Positions 16,773 through 25,547 of a stretch of 64,000 nucleotides of DNA are shown one piece after another. Each line of letters starts with the position of its first letter. Position 1 is the first letter of the stretch. The position numbers and the translations under genes were made by a program. The notes beneath the pieces were generated by a model. It was not told the origin of the DNA. It ran no database searches and was given only the letters and a program-made list of their open reading frames with translations. Origin of the DNA: UBA6168 sp041163745 (GTDB taxonomy: Bacteria; Bacteroidota; Bacteroidia; Chitinophagales; Saprospiraceae); contig JBEAQU010000058.1 in assembly GCA_041163745.1 (NCBI GenBank), forward strand, positions 1 through 64,000, in the 5' to 3' direction.

Positions 16773-17795
16773 TCAGATGACGGACCGGAATTGGCGAAGG
16801 AACCGGACATCGTTCTCGAAGAAGAGCCGGATGTCGTGTATGTCGTACAGACGCATGGCCTGGCGTTCGATTCCCATGCCGAAGGCGAAGCCTGAATAAC
16901 GGTCCGGGTCAATGCCGCAGTTCCGCAGGACGGCCGGGTCGACCATGCCGCAGCCGAGGATTTCCAGCCATCCGGTACCCTTGGACAAGCGGTGGTTTTT
17001 TTCGTTGTCCATACCGATCCACACGTCCATTTCGGCGCTGGGTTCTGTAAAGGGAAAATAGCTGGGTCTGAGTCTGATCTTCGGGGTGCCGAACATTTCC
17101 TGTGCGAAGTACATCAGGGTTTGTTTCATGTCGGCGAAGCTGACGCCTTCGTCCACGTAGAGGCCTTCCACCTGGTGGAACTGGGCATGGGAGCGGGCGC
17201 TGATGGTTTCGTTCCGGTAAACCCGGCCGGGGGCGATGATGCGGATGGGAGGTTGCCGGGAGGTCATGACCCGTGCCTGGACGGGCGAAGTATGTGTTCT
17301 GAGCAACATTTCCGTACTGCCCTTGAGATAAAAGGTGTCCTGCATGTCCCGGGCGGGGTGGTCTTCCGGCGTGTTCATGGCCGTGAAGTTGTGCCAGTCG
17401 TCCTCGATATCGGGGCCTTCCGCCACGACAAAGCCCAGTCGTTCGAATATGCCGACGATGCGGCTCATGGTCGTGGCGATGGGGTGTCGGCTGCCGAGGG
17501 GGAGCGGATCCCCGGGTCGGCTCAGGTCGACGTCCTGTACCGTCGGGTTTCGGGCCTCTCCGGCGATTTGACCGAGCAGGGCGGCGTACTTTTGTTCGGC
17601 GGCGTTCTTCGCTTCATTGACGAGCCGTCCGTATTCCTTCTTGTCTGCGTCGGGTATGTTCCGGATATCGCCGAAAAGCGGTTTGATGATGTTCCGGGAG
17701 CCCAGAAAGCGGATGCGGAACTGTTCCAGCGTTTCCGGCGAATCCGGCTGGGAGGAGGCGATTTCCTCGATAACGGCTTGTACTTTACTGAACAT
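16773..17795 (-). CDS. pheS: Phenylalanyl-tRNA synthetase, alpha subunit
   Basis: PheS carries the class II aminoacylation site of the (alpha-beta)2 enzyme that charges tRNA(Phe). I chose the start at 17795 (MFSKVQAVIEEIAS) rather than the open frame extending to 18065, because 340 residues is the family size and the extra 90 residues have no PheS character. Class II motif 2 is visible as YRNETISARSHAQFHQVEGLY and motif 3 as GFAFGMGIERQAM. Segments DIEDDWHNFTAMNTPEDHPARD and SYFPFTEPSAEMDV are typical. pheT is not adjacent. The gene is followed 71 bp later by gatA, so the two translation genes may share a transcript. Confidence 0.95.
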   Translation of the reverse strand: MFSKVQAVIEEIASSQPDSPETLEQFRIRFLGSRNIIKPLFGDIRNIPDADKKEYGRLVNEAKNAAEQKYAALLGQIAGEARNPTVQDVDLSRPGDPLPLGSRHPIATTMSRIVGIFERLGFVVAEGPDIEDDWHNFTAMNTPEDHPARDMQDTFYLKGSTEMLLRTHTSPVQARVMTSRQPPIRIIAPGRVYRNETISARSHAQFHQVEGLYVDEGVSFADMKQTLMYFAQEMFGTPKIRLRPSYFPFTEPSAEMDVWIGMDNEKNHRLSKGTGWLEILGCGMVDPAVLRNCGIDPDRYSGFAFGMGIERQAMRLYDIHDIRLFFENDVRFLRQFRSVI

Positions 17796-18150
17796 GGACG
17801 TAATTTTTTTTGCGGCCACGGGCAGGCCGGGGCCGGGTTTCCGCTGAGGGTGCCCATTTTCCGGGGGCGGGTCGGCTGTTCGGTGGCAAGAGTTCGCCCA
17901 GGCGTCGGCCGGTCCAGCCGGTGCAAACATCCGTAAAAAAATCAAATTCGTCGCAAACGGCATTCCGATATTTCGAAGGGGGCTGCCAGGACCGACCGGC
18001 TTCTTCGGCGGTGGAATCGGCCTGTAAAATTTCCAAGGTTGGGAAAAAAGCATAAACTTAGCCAAAAGAAGCGGATCCGGTCTTCCGGAAGAAACGTTGC
18101 CAGATCATGGAGCAACCGTTCCGCGGTGTGCTCAAGAAACAGGAGAAACG
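17796..18150. other. Divergent intergenic region pheS / O-antigen ligase-like gene
   Basis: This 355-bp region separates divergent genes. Open frames run through it on both strands, but their translations look like non-coding high-GC sequence. No confident promoter box was found. A Shine-Dalgarno AGGAG at 18141-18145 decides the start of the plus-strand gene. Confidence 0.4.
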
Positions 18151-19446
18151 ATGCAAGTATTGCTGCAATCATATCGGGCACAGCGTATGACGCTGCTATT
18201 CAGCTGGTTGGTAAGCATGGTGCTATCTGCGGAATTTGTCTTGTCGCTATCCATGATCGGGTTGTTGCTCTTGGCCTTGTTGGAGTTGAGGATAGACGGG
18301 CCCTCGGTGCGGCTGCAATTCCGGGCCGGTTGGCAGGAGGTGCTGGCGCGTTATCGGGAAAATCCTGCTTGGTGGGTGGTTGCCTTTCCGTTCCTATTGG
18401 TGTTGGTGAGCTTGCTTTGGTCGGAAGACCGGGCCTACACTTTGGAGCGGTTGCGGATCAAGTTGCCGTTTCTGGTTTTGCCGTTCGCTTTCGCCGGGAT
18501 GCCGGCCCTGCAGCGGCGGGAGGTGTTGACCATACTGTACTTCCTGTTGGTGTTGATGGGGGTCACCAGCCTGTATGTGCTGTTCGAGTTCTTTGACCGG
18601 TATGAGGAGGTGATGGCGGACATCGGACGTGGCGGGCATTTGCCAACTCCTTCCAACCATATCCGCTACAGCCTGACGGTGGTGCTGGCCATTTTGGGCG
18701 GAGTCTTCCTATTGATCGGGCCGTATCGGTTCAGATACCGGGGCGAACGTTGGTTGGTTGGCGGGTTGACCCTTTACCTTTTTCTTTTCCTGCATCTGTT
18801 GTCTGTTCGCAGCGGTATCCTGTCGTTTTATGCGTCGGCAGCGGTGTTGCTGGCGGCCCATGTCCTGGCACGGCGGAAATATCGCCTGGGTTTGGCGCTG
18901 GCCGTCCTGTTGGCAGGCATACCGTTGCTGGCCTACCGGACCATCCCCAGCTTCCGGTTGAAGGTGGATTATGCGTACTGGGACTATCTCCAGTTCCGGC
19001 AAGGAATCGGCGGCGGCTATCCGGACGCGGAGCGGCTGACATCCATGTTGGTGGGTATGGAAATCGGACGGGAGCATATGTGGACCGGTGTCGGGGCCGG
19101 TGACCTACGGCAGGAGGTGAAGCAAAAATATGCATCGGCGGCATGGCGCGATTATTCCTTCCGAATGCCGCACAACCAATTGGTCACGGTTTTCGCCGGC
19201 ACCGGGATTCCGGGACTGATGCTGTTCCTATGCGCCTGGTTTTATCCCCTGCTATATCGGGGGCTGTACCGACAACCGGCCTTTTTGGCCTTCCATGCGG
19301 TCATATTCCTTTCATTGATGGTGGAGAACACTTTCGAGAACAACTTCGGGGTGTCGCTGTACCTCTTTTTTCTGCTTATAGGGTTGAACCACCTGTCGGA
19401 GCCGCCATCTGTTGACGGCGCCAATTCCGGTAGCCGAAGAAACTGA
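18151..19446 (+). CDS. O-antigen ligase / Wzy-like polytopic membrane protein
   Basis: This 431-residue protein has ten or more hydrophobic segments and the layout of the O-antigen ligase (WaaL)/polymerase family: clustered helices, then a larger periplasmic loop (about 285-340) containing RLTSMLVGMEIGREHMWTGVGAGD and RMPHNQLVTVFAGTGIPGL. The MW.GVG.GD and PHN segments are the conserved loop motifs of this family. It probably transfers or polymerises lipid-linked glycans on the outer face of the inner membrane. The start at 18151 is chosen for the AGGAG ribosome binding site 5 nt upstream. The last 71 bp overlap the convergent pnuC, which is unusually long. No other glycan gene is adjacent. 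Confidence 0.8.
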   Translation: MQVLLQSYRAQRMTLLFSWLVSMVLSAEFVLSLSMIGLLLLALLELRIDGPSVRLQFRAGWQEVLARYRENPAWWVVAFPFLLVLVSLLWSEDRAYTLERLRIKLPFLVLPFAFAGMPALQRREVLTILYFLLVLMGVTSLYVLFEFFDRYEEVMADIGRGGHLPTPSNHIRYSLTVVLAILGGVFLLIGPYRFRYRGERWLVGGLTLYLFLFLHLLSVRSGILSFYASAAVLLAAHVLARRKYRLGLALAVLLAGIPLLAYRTIPSFRLKVDYAYWDYLQFRQGIGGGYPDAERLTSMLVGMEIGREHMWTGVGAGDLRQEVKQKYASAAWRDYSFRMPHNQLVTVFAGTGIPGLMLFLCAWFYPLLYRGLYRQPAFLAFHAVIFLSLMVENTFENNFGVSLYLFFLLIGLNHLSEPPSVDGANSGSRRN

Positions 19447-20020
19447 CAGCGGTATAGACGGCCATGACCACAGCGGCGAGCAGCGCGTCCCTGGAAAGAA
19501 ACAAGACGGCGGCGGCGGTATCCAGCAACATCCAGTAGATCCAGTTCTCCAGCACCCTGCGGATCGTCAGGTAGGTTGCCAGGATGGAAAATGCCGTGAT
19601 GAAGGAATCAGGATAAGGCAAGGCGGTGGGGGTGAAGCGTTCGAACAGGTATCCCAGCAGCAGACTGAGCATTCCTCCGGCAAGTAGGACCGGCACATGA
19701 CGTTTCCATCGCCAGGATCGTACCTGCAATCCGGTCGGACCGGCCGTCTCTTTCCAGGTAAGGAATCCCCAGCATCCCATGCCCACATAGAACAATTGGA
19801 GGATTCCGTCAGCCCACAGTTGGTAGCGGAAGAAATCGGCGTATGCCCAGATGCTGCAGCTGACGATACCCCATGGCCAGCACCATCTGTTACCGAGGGC
19901 GGCCAGCCAGATGTACCCGAGGGCGGTGACAAGGATGGACCAATCCAATATGGTCTGGCTTTGCCATTGCGCCAAAAATGTATCCAGCAGAGGCATTGTG
20001 TCGGTTGTCAACGTATCCAT
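19376..20020 (-). CDS. pnuC: PnuC-like nicotinamide riboside/mononucleotide transporter
   Basis: This protein of about 214 residues has six to seven membrane segments and the PnuC pattern: TALGYIWLAALGNRWCWPWGIVSCSIWAYADF early, then QLFYVGMGCWGFLTWK and, near the end, NWIYWMLLDTAAAVLF. PnuC proteins facilitate uptake of nicotinamide riboside (or related vitamins) driven by intracellular phosphorylation. I chose the start at 20020 (MDTLTTDT); a longer frame to 20173 adds residues without family character. No thiamine or NAD riboswitch was seen upstream and no NadR or thiamine gene is adjacent, so the vitamin transported is not certain. The 3' end overlaps the O-antigen ligase-like gene by 71 bp. 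Confidence 0.85.
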   Translation of the reverse strand: MDTLTTDTMPLLDTFLAQWQSQTILDWSILVTALGYIWLAALGNRWCWPWGIVSCSIWAYADFFRYQLWADGILQLFYVGMGCWGFLTWKETAGPTGLQVRSWRWKRHVPVLLAGGMLSLLLGYLFERFTPTALPYPDSFITAFSILATYLTIRRVLENWIYWMLLDTAAAVLFLSRDALLAAVVMAVYTAVSFFGYRNWRRQQMAAPTGGSTL

Positions 20021-20360
20021 ACAGGACAACATGAAGCGGGTTAGAAAATATCCGGCCGATACCGTCGGCCAAAAGAGCCTTTGTCGTTCGTCCGGAACGA
20101 GAGTCGGCGGCATCGGCCGGTTGTGCTGCGGCGGCAATCCGCTGTCGGGAATGCGTTGCGGCATCCGCTGCAAAAATAATCGGGATCTGGCGGCGAAGGC
20201 CTACCTTTCGGGTATGAAAAAAGGACGGATGGCCTGCTTGCCTATATTTGCGGGCGGAAGGCGTCGGGAGGCCGGCCCGAGTGTCGCATCTGTGGTCCAC
20301 GGGTAGGCGACGATCTGGTTTGCGTCAGGGCGTCATCATCCGTCATCCGGACAAGGCATT
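20021..20360. other. Divergent intergenic region pnuC / DUF5682 gene
   Basis: This 340-bp region has one promoter box on the plus strand (20243-20250, separate entry) and no supported gene. Confidence 0.45.
20243..20250 (+). promoter_or_regulatory. Bacteroidota -7 promoter box upstream of the DUF5682 gene
   Basis: TATATTTG matches TAnnTTTG and lies 110 bp upstream of the start codon. A TTG at the -33 spacing is not clear. Confidence 0.45.
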
Positions 20361-22649
20361 ATGTACCAGTTTTACGGAATCAGGCATCATGGTCCGGGAT
20401 CGGCCCGGGCCTTGCGCAAGGTGTTGGAACGGGATCCGCCGGATTGTCTGTTGGTCGAGTTACCGGCGGATGCGGCCCCATTGCTACCATATATGGGCAG
20501 GGTGGATGGTGCGGGCATGCTGGAGCCGCCGGTGGCCATGCTGTTGTATGAGGAGAAGAATCCCGGCACAGCCGCTTTGCTGCCATTCACGCGTTTTTCG
20601 CCGGAATGGAACGCCATCCGTTTTGCCCAGGAACGCCAGATTCCGGTTCGGTGCATGGATTTGCCGATGGCATTGCATTTTTCGTTTCAGGAGCAGGAGC
20701 GGGTTCGGCGGGCGGCGTCCTTGTTCGCCGAGCCGGAAGGGAAGGCGGCGTCCGAGGCGGAATCCCTCCGGCGGGATCCGATCGGTCGGTTGGCGGAACT
20801 GGCCGGATACACCGATGCGGAGCGTTGGTGGGAGGTTACGTTCGAACATCCCGACCCGGAAGGGGACGTGTTTCCGGTCGTAGCGGAGATGATGACCGTC
20901 CTGCGGGAAGGAGTGGAAGATACGGTGGAGACCCAATTGCGGGAAGCTCACATGCGGCAGGTCATGCGGCAGGCCGCCAAGGAGGGGTTCCGTCGGATGG
21001 CGGTTGTCAGTGGTGCGTGGCATGTGCCGGCGCTGGCTGCCTGTCAGGCGGTCAAGGCCGGCCAGGACCGAGCCTTGCTACGGGGCATACGCAAGGTGCG
21101 GGTCGTCGCCACATGGATTCCGTGGAGTTACGACCGGATGACATTTCGGAGCGGCTTGCGTTCCGGCGTGCATGCACCGGCCTGGTACGAGATGTTGTTC
21201 GACCACCGGGAAAATGCCACGGCACATTGGATGGTAGGGGCGGCGAGGCGGCTCCGGGAGGAGGATTTGGAATCCTCCCCTGCGAATGTCATGGATGCTG
21301 TACGGTTGGCCCGGACATTGGCCGCCCTGCGTGGCCGGCAGGTGCCGGGTGCGGAGGAATTGCAGGAGGCGGCCGTCTCCGTATTGTGTTCCGGCGATCC
21401 GGCCCTGTTGGAGAGGATATCGGAGTATCTGGTGGTAGGTCGGAGGGTGGGCAGGGTGCCGGACGACATTCCGTCGGTGCCGTTGCAACAGGATGTCGTG
21501 CAGCAGGTCCGTTCGGCCCGTTTGACAACCTATTGGGAGCGGACCACCGAGGAATGGTTGGGAGCGACCGCTGCCAATCCGCAGGGGGGAATAGACCTGC
21601 GGGAACCGGCGGGGAAGTTGAAGAGCAGATTGCTGCACCGGTTGTTGCTCATCGGGATACCCTGGGGCCAGCCGGTTGAGACGGAGCGTCATGTGTCCGC
21701 AGGGACGTTCCGGGAGTGTTGGAAGCTACGGTGGTCGGCCGACTTCACGTTCCTGTTGATAGAGAAGAGCGGTTGGGGAAATACCTTGGAGGAAGCGGCG
21801 GGCTACAAGTTGCGCAAGGACTGTTCGGTTGCCGGAAACCTGCCGGATCTGTCGCGTTTGCTGGACCGGGCATTGAAAGCCGAGATGGTGTCGGTTTATC
21901 CGGTGTTGCTGGAACGCCTGGGCAGCATGGCGGCGGTGGCGACGGACACGTTTCAACTGACGGATGCGTTGCCGACCCTGGTGGATATTTTGTTGTACGG
22001 TGATGTGCGGGAGACGCCCGAGGCGCCGGTCGCCGGACTGGTCGACCACCTGGTGGCACGGATATGCATCGGATTGGCCGGTGCGGTCATCCACCTGGAC
22101 GAGGAAGCCTCCCGGGCGGCTGCCGAAAAGATCCGGGCTGTACAGGTGGCATTGGCGCTGTTGCGAAAGGAATCGCATATGTCGGCGTGGTTCTCCGCTT
22201 TGCAGCGTCTGTCGGAACATAAGGCCCTGCACCCCCTGTTGGAGGGCGTATGTGTCAGGATGCTGTTCGACCAGGGTGTTATTCCGGTATCACGGATGGC
22301 GGAACACATGGCGTTCGCTCTGTCCGTTGGCCGCCCTGTCCAGGCTTCGGCGAGTTGGCTGGAAGGATTCCTGTCGGGCAGCGGCCTGTTGCTGATTCAT
22401 CATGCCGGCTTATGGGGCATTTTGGACGGATGGGTGAAGACGCTTGGCGGGGCGGAATTCTTGCAGCTGCTGCCGGTTCTTCGCCGGACCTTCTCCCGGT
22501 TTTCCGCGGCGGAACGGGCCCGGATGCTGGCGATTGCGCGCCAGGTTCCCCAGGCCGCCCTGCTGCCGGCGGCCTCGGGTGCGGCGGCACTTGACATCCG
22601 CCGGGCCGAGAAAGCCGTACCCGTGCTGGTCCGGCTGTTGGGAGCATAG
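20361..22649 (+). CDS. DUF5682 family protein
   Basis: This 762-residue protein matches what I know of DUF5682. It opens with YGIRHHGPGSARAL (about residues 5-18), then LLVELPADAAPLLPYM, and has SGAWHVPAL near residue 217. The early HH, the E/D-rich strand and the later GAWH resemble the motif layout of the TIKI/TraB/EreA-like fold, so a hydrolase-like N-terminal domain is an inference. The C-terminal half is helical and repeat-like. In other bacteria DUF5682 genes usually lie with a MoxR-type AAA ATPase, a VWA protein and a SWIM zinc-finger protein. None of these is here: the neighbours are pnuC and a penicillin-binding protein. No function has been shown for the family as far as I know. Confidence 0.8.
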   Translation: MYQFYGIRHHGPGSARALRKVLERDPPDCLLVELPADAAPLLPYMGRVDGAGMLEPPVAMLLYEEKNPGTAALLPFTRFSPEWNAIRFAQERQIPVRCMDLPMALHFSFQEQERVRRAASLFAEPEGKAASEAESLRRDPIGRLAELAGYTDAERWWEVTFEHPDPEGDVFPVVAEMMTVLREGVEDTVETQLREAHMRQVMRQAAKEGFRRMAVVSGAWHVPALAACQAVKAGQDRALLRGIRKVRVVATWIPWSYDRMTFRSGLRSGVHAPAWYEMLFDHRENATAHWMVGAARRLREEDLESSPANVMDAVRLARTLAALRGRQVPGAEELQEAAVSVLCSGDPALLERISEYLVVGRRVGRVPDDIPSVPLQQDVVQQVRSARLTTYWERTTEEWLGATAANPQGGIDLREPAGKLKSRLLHRLLLIGIPWGQPVETERHVSAGTFRECWKLRWSADFTFLLIEKSGWGNTLEEAAGYKLRKDCSVAGNLPDLSRLLDRALKAEMVSVYPVLLERLGSMAAVATDTFQLTDALPTLVDILLYGDVRETPEAPVAGLVDHLVARICIGLAGAVIHLDEEASRAAAEKIRAVQVALALLRKESHMSAWFSALQRLSEHKALHPLLEGVCVRMLFDQGVIPVSRMAEHMAFALSVGRPVQASASWLEGFLSGSGLLLIHHAGLWGILDGWVKTLGGAEFLQLLPVLRRTFSRFSAAERARMLAIARQVPQAALLPAASGAAALDIRRAEKAVPVLVRLLGA

Positions 22650-22706
22650 GGCAAGGACAGGTGCTTGCCGCCGTCACAACCGTCCTGTTAATTCGAAAGA
22701 AGATCT

Positions 22707-22714
22707 TATTTTTG
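22707..22714 (+). promoter_or_regulatory. Bacteroidota -7 promoter box for the PBP1A operon
   Basis: TATTTTTG followed by CAG matches TAnnTTTG within the 291-bp gap after the DUF5682 gene. It would give a 5' leader of about 220 nt before the start at 22941. Confidence 0.45.
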
Positions 22715-22940
22715 CAGGGGGCTGTCGACCTGGCAGGACGCATTTTGCGGAAGAGAAACGGACGACGGGTATCCGCTGGTCGTCCGTCCGGTCGTAAAAG
22801 CAGGGGCATGCGTGAGCCGCGCGCCGAAGGATTGCCGGCGGTTCCGCGGCCGACGTCCCGGGAGGTGACCGACCTACCCGGAGGACGGGGCAGACAACCG
22901 GAGACGCGGGCTACATCAGCCACCTTTAATCTACAGACAC

Positions 22941-25544
22941 ATGGCCAAACGACAAGCCCGCAGGCAGGCAACCACGAAACACCAGGCAATCATCATCGGT
23001 TGGATGTGGAAGGCCTTATGGACCGGGTTGGCGGGGATTGTGCTGGTATTTGCGGTGCTCTCCCTCGGCGACCTTCCCGACACCGAGGAATTGGAGAACC
23101 CGAAGAGCGAATTGGCCTCCGAGGTGCTTTTCTCGGACGGCACCGTCATGGGCCGTTATTTCATTGAGAACCGGGTGCCGGTGGATTTCGACGAATTGTC
23201 TCCCTACGTCGAACAAGCCCTGGTCGCCACGGAGGACGTCCGGTATTACGAGCACAGCGGGATAGACTTCAGGGGCTTGGGGCGTGTGTTCTTCAAGACC
23301 CTTCTGCTGGGTGACAAGAGTTCCGGGGGGGCCAGCACCATCACCCAGCAGCTTGCCAAGCTCCTGTTCACCGTAAAGCCGGCCTCCGGACCGGAGCGTG
23401 TCATCCAGAAGCTGAAGGAGTGGATCATTGCCGTCCAGCTCGAGCGGAAGTACACCAAGGAGGAAATCATTGCCATGTACCTCAACAAGTTCGATTTCCT
23501 GTACGACAGCCATGGCATCAAGGCAGCATCCGAAACTTATTTTGCAAAGGACCATTCGCAACTCCGCATAGAGGAAGCGGCCATGCTGGTCGGGATGCTC
23601 AAGAACCCATCCCTGTACAATCCCAAGCGGAAGATGCCTGTCGCCGAAAAGCGGCGGATGGTCGTCCTGGACCAAATGCGAAAGAGCAACGTGATCACCC
23701 GGGAGACGTACGATTCCCTGCGGGTGCTTCCCATCGACATTTCGAAATTCACCCGGACCAATCACACCCAGGGCCTGGGCACCTACTTCCGTACCGAGCT
23801 GGTCAAGGACCTGTTGTACGATATTCTGCCTGGGGATGAATGTCGGAAGAAACCGGATGGGTCCCCCTACAATCCGTACAAGGACGGACTGCGCATCCAC
23901 ACCACCATCGACCCGGTGGTACAGCAGCATGCGGAGGCGGCCATGGCCCGGCACATGACGGCTCTCCAGGACCGTTTCTGGCAGGTATGGAACAAACAGA
24001 TGCGGATGTCGCCCTGGGATTACCAAAAGAAGGATGCGACCGAGGCGGAATTGGCCTATCGCAACCGGAAGCTACGGCAGTTGGTGCGATATTCCGAACG
24101 CTACCTTCTGATGCGTGACGCTTTGCTCAGCGAACCGATCGCCGAAATGGAGGAGCAGGCGGAGGGGCTGTTGCTCAGCGATGCGATGATGGAGAAGCTG
24201 TTGCACCCGAAATCGAAGCTGAACGACAGGGAGCGGCAGGTGATCGATTCCCCCGGATGGCCAGCCCTGGAAGAAAAGTGGAAGGAGTTCCAGTCGGCGG
24301 TGGAGAAAGAATTTCGCAAGAAAGTGAAGATGAAGGTGTTCGACTGGCATGCGCCGGGATATGAGAAGGACACGGTGATGTCTCCGATGGATTCCCTGAA
24401 ATACCATCATATGTTCCTGCAGATCGGGTCGCTGGCCATAGATCCGCGCAATGGCCATGTCAAGGCATGGGTCGGAGGAATCAATTCCAAGTACTTCGCT
24501 TTCGACCATACGGGGGCCAACCGACAGGTGGGTTCCACATTCAAGCCTTTCATCTATGCGACGGCCATTGCCCAGCAGGGTATTTCCCCCTGTACGGAAG
24601 TGACCGACATGCCGCGGACCATCTTCGCAGGCGAAGGGAACTTCCAACTACTCGAGGACTGGACCCCGCGCAATTCGACAGACAAGTACACGTATCAGAC
24701 GATGAGCCTCCGCTCCGCGCTGAAGAAATCCGTCAACACCGTTTCCGTCTTTCTGATGCAGCAGCTGGGTTCCGTTCAACCGGTGTTGGAACTGTTGGAG
24801 AACATGGGCATAGGAAAGGACAAGATCCCGCCCCAGCCCGCGATTTGCCTGGGAGCGGCGGATATGACCGTCATGGACATGACCGGAGCCTACACCACCT
24901 TCGCCAACAACGGCTACTATAACAAGCCGGTGTACATTACCCGCATCGAAGACAAGAACGGCCGGGTAATCTACAGCCAGGAATCACAGGAACGGCAGGC
25001 CTTGCAGGAAGAGCCGAACTTCGTGATGGTGGAGATGCTCAAATATGCGTCCGGAGGCATGGGACTGAAGAGCGAAATCGGTGGAAAGACCGGAACGACG
25101 AACGACTATGTGGACGGGTGGTTCATGGGCATCACCCCCTCCCTGGTGGTGGGAACCTGGGTCGGTGGGGAGGACCGTTGGATCCGATTCCTTTCCTTGG
25201 CCGAAGGCCAGGGAAGCCGGATGGCCAAGCCGTATTGCCAGGATTTTCTGCGGCGGTTGGAAGAGGACGAAAAATCAGGTTACGATTGGGAGGCCCGTTT
25301 CGTCAAGCCGCGTGGTGACATGAGCATCGGTCTGGATTGCAACGATTTCAATTCCCTCGGGGACGACGATGAATCCTCCGACCTGGAGGACGGATTCGGA
25401 CCCGCCTTGTCCCCGCCCCAAGGGGAAGATCCCTTCGGGATGTCACGTCCCACCCAAGACCATCCTTTCGGTGTACCTTTTCCGGCAACAGGCGATCATA
25501 CGGAGCCTGCCCCCCGGTACGCCACCACGCGTCATAACGACTAA
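22941..25544 (+). CDS. Class A penicillin-binding protein (PBP1A-type)
   Basis: This 867-residue bifunctional peptidoglycan synthase is anchored by one N-terminal membrane helix (about 28-48). The GT51 glycosyltransferase domain shows EDVRYYEHSGIDFRGL and GGASTITQQLAKLL. The transpeptidase domain has the SxxK nucleophile motif STFK near residue 530, SVN near 597 and KTGTT near 715. The last 60 residues are acidic and Pro-rich. The stop is 3 bp from the start of the next gene, which encodes a HEAT-cyclophilin lipoprotein, so the two are translationally linked. It supports wall synthesis during growth. Confidence 0.95.
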   Translation: MAKRQARRQATTKHQAIIIGWMWKALWTGLAGIVLVFAVLSLGDLPDTEELENPKSELASEVLFSDGTVMGRYFIENRVPVDFDELSPYVEQALVATEDVRYYEHSGIDFRGLGRVFFKTLLLGDKSSGGASTITQQLAKLLFTVKPASGPERVIQKLKEWIIAVQLERKYTKEEIIAMYLNKFDFLYDSHGIKAASETYFAKDHSQLRIEEAAMLVGMLKNPSLYNPKRKMPVAEKRRMVVLDQMRKSNVITRETYDSLRVLPIDISKFTRTNHTQGLGTYFRTELVKDLLYDILPGDECRKKPDGSPYNPYKDGLRIHTTIDPVVQQHAEAAMARHMTALQDRFWQVWNKQMRMSPWDYQKKDATEAELAYRNRKLRQLVRYSERYLLMRDALLSEPIAEMEEQAEGLLLSDAMMEKLLHPKSKLNDRERQVIDSPGWPALEEKWKEFQSAVEKEFRKKVKMKVFDWHAPGYEKDTVMSPMDSLKYHHMFLQIGSLAIDPRNGHVKAWVGGINSKYFAFDHTGANRQVGSTFKPFIYATAIAQQGISPCTEVTDMPRTIFAGEGNFQLLEDWTPRNSTDKYTYQTMSLRSALKKSVNTVSVFLMQQLGSVQPVLELLENMGIGKDKIPPQPAICLGAADMTVMDMTGAYTTFANNGYYNKPVYITRIEDKNGRVIYSQESQERQALQEEPNFVMVEMLKYASGGMGLKSEIGGKTGTTNDYVDGWFMGITPSLVVGTWVGGEDRWIRFLSLAEGQGSRMAKPYCQDFLRRLEEDEKSGYDWEARFVKPRGDMSIGLDCNDFNSLGDDDESSDLEDGFGPALSPPQGEDPFGMSRPTQDHPFGVPFPATGDHTEPAPRYATTRHND

Positions 25545-25547
25545 AGC

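Noticed and set aside
17796..18065. N-terminal extension of PheS by 90 residues
   Set aside because: The extra residues are Pro-rich and lack synthetase features, and MFSKVQAVIEEI at 17795 gives the normal family length.
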